Shown: piece by piece, positions 63,290-64,000 of the stretch | Numbering within the stretch: position 1 is the stretch's first letter | Layout of the letters: each line of letters starts with the position of its first letter | Assembly (NCBI RefSeq): GCF_023159225.1 | Contig: NC_063174.1 | Coordinates: 26,805,983 to 26,869,982 of the forward strand | From: Perognathus longimembris pacificus | Taxonomy: Eukaryota; Chordata; Mammalia; Rodentia; Heteromyidae | Direction: 5' to 3' | Length of the DNA: 64,000 nt | Position numbers and translations under genes: made by a program | The notes under the pieces: generated by a model | Databases searched by the model: none | Seen by the model: only the letters and a program-made list of their open reading frames with translations | What the model was told of the DNA's origin: nothing

Positions 63290-64000
63290 CAGTATTTTAG
63301 ATGGATCTAGAGATCATAACATTAAATAAAGTAAGCCAGACTCAAAAAGACAAAGGTCATGACATGTTTCCTCTGATCTATGGATATTAGATCTAAAATA
63401 TAACCATTTATATAAGTTCATACAGGATCATGTATGTATGCCAAGTATGATATATGCTTGTGTGCGATACTATGGAAAACCCCTTGGGACAATTAACCTA
63501 AACTTTAACAAAAATGACTATTAGAAAGTTGAAACATGGGCTGGGAATGTGGCTTAATGGTAGAGTGCTTGCCTAGCCTGTATGAAGCCCTGAGTTGCAT
63601 TCCTCAGTTCCACATAAGCAGAAAAAGCCAGAAGTGGTGCTGTGGCTCAAGTGGAAGGAGAGCTAGCCTTGAGCAAGTCCCAGGACTGGCAAAAAAAAGT
63701 TGAAACGTGCCGTTTGTTGTGTAAGTACTCATAAGAGAGGGGGCAGAAAAATAAAGATGGGGAGGAAGATAAAAAAAATCAGAATACTTCATGTATATGT
63801 GAATAGAGCAAGATTTTGATGAGACTTAATGAGACTGGTTTGGGAAGGGGGAGAAGGAAGAATGATTATAATCAAAGTGTACTATATACATAAATGCCAA
63901 TGTTAATTGTTTATGTACATGTAAAAGGACATGTAAAAATGGAACTCCCATGTACAACCAAGTGATGCTAATAATGAAAGAATGTGTCTCTTTTAGATTT
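63290..64000 (+). mobile_element. L1 3' region, split by a SINE, running off the window
   Basis: 'aaataaagtaagccagactc', 'catgtttcctctgatctatg' and 'gatattagatctaaaatata' match a conserved L1 ORF2-end/3' UTR block. After the SINE, the purine-rich 'gggaagggggagaaggaaga' (63842) fits an L1 3' UTR polypurine stretch. Confidence 0.6.
63536..63695 (+). mobile_element. IDL-Geo SINE with internal deletion
   Basis: 'gggctgggaatgtggcttaa' to 'ccaggactggc'. About 40 bases of the right monomer after 'ccttgagca' are missing. TSD AAAGTTGAAAC (63525-63535 and 63696-63706). Confidence 0.92.

Overview
This is nuclear DNA of a placental mammal, and the repeats point to a rodent of the superfamily Geomyoidea (kangaroo rats, pocket mice, pocket gophers). 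The key evidence is about 26 copies of a dimeric SINE. Its left half is an ID-like tRNA-Ala-derived monomer, and its right half carries the block 'ggcgctgtggctcaagtgg'. This matches what I know of the IDL-Geo SINE reported from Geomyoidea. The genus cannot be fixed from the sequence alone.

Positions 1-7241 hold the 3' end of one protein-coding gene on the + strand: the last four coding exons of AP5M1 (mu subunit of the AP-5 adaptor complex; 556-641, 716-834, 3481-3577, 7159-7241), with introns of 74 bp, 2.6 kb and 3.6 kb and the start of the 3' UTR. The exons join in phase (1-nt split Gly, phase 0, 1-nt split Arg) and end at TAA 7239-7241. No other gene is supported. From about 7.6 kb to 64 kb the window looks intergenic. 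In human the next gene in this direction is NAA30 at a distance of the order of 100 kb, so a gene-free stretch is expected.

The intergenic part is a mosaic of (1) IDL-Geo SINEs, many with perfect 9-15 bp target-site duplications (TSDs); (2) a second SINE family with a 7SL/B1-like left part joined to a similar right monomer; (3) monomeric ID and B1-type elements and rare 7SL-7SL-ID composites; (4) 5'-truncated LINE-1-type 3' ends, one L1 5' half (29.8-32.3 kb) and ancient L1M pieces; (5) two solo LTRs on the minus strand (27786-28573 and 40820-41244) and a 31-bp TG...CA relic in the last AP5M1 intron; (6) MIR and MaLR remnants; (7) microsatellites and long purine/pyrimidine tracts. Several insertions are nested and give a relative order of events.

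Repeat-poor blocks (about 9.2-12.6, 20.4-21.2, 33.6-35.6, 42.1-43.7, 49.8-51.3 and 59.8-61.0 kb) are where regulatory sequence would be sought. Three CTCF-like motifs in one orientation lie at 13778, 35314 and 53471. I found no CRISPR array, no functional RNA gene and no coherent novel gene system. The most unusual signals are the 31-bp LTR-like relic, the tandem duplication beside the first exon, and the right monomer shared by two SINE families.
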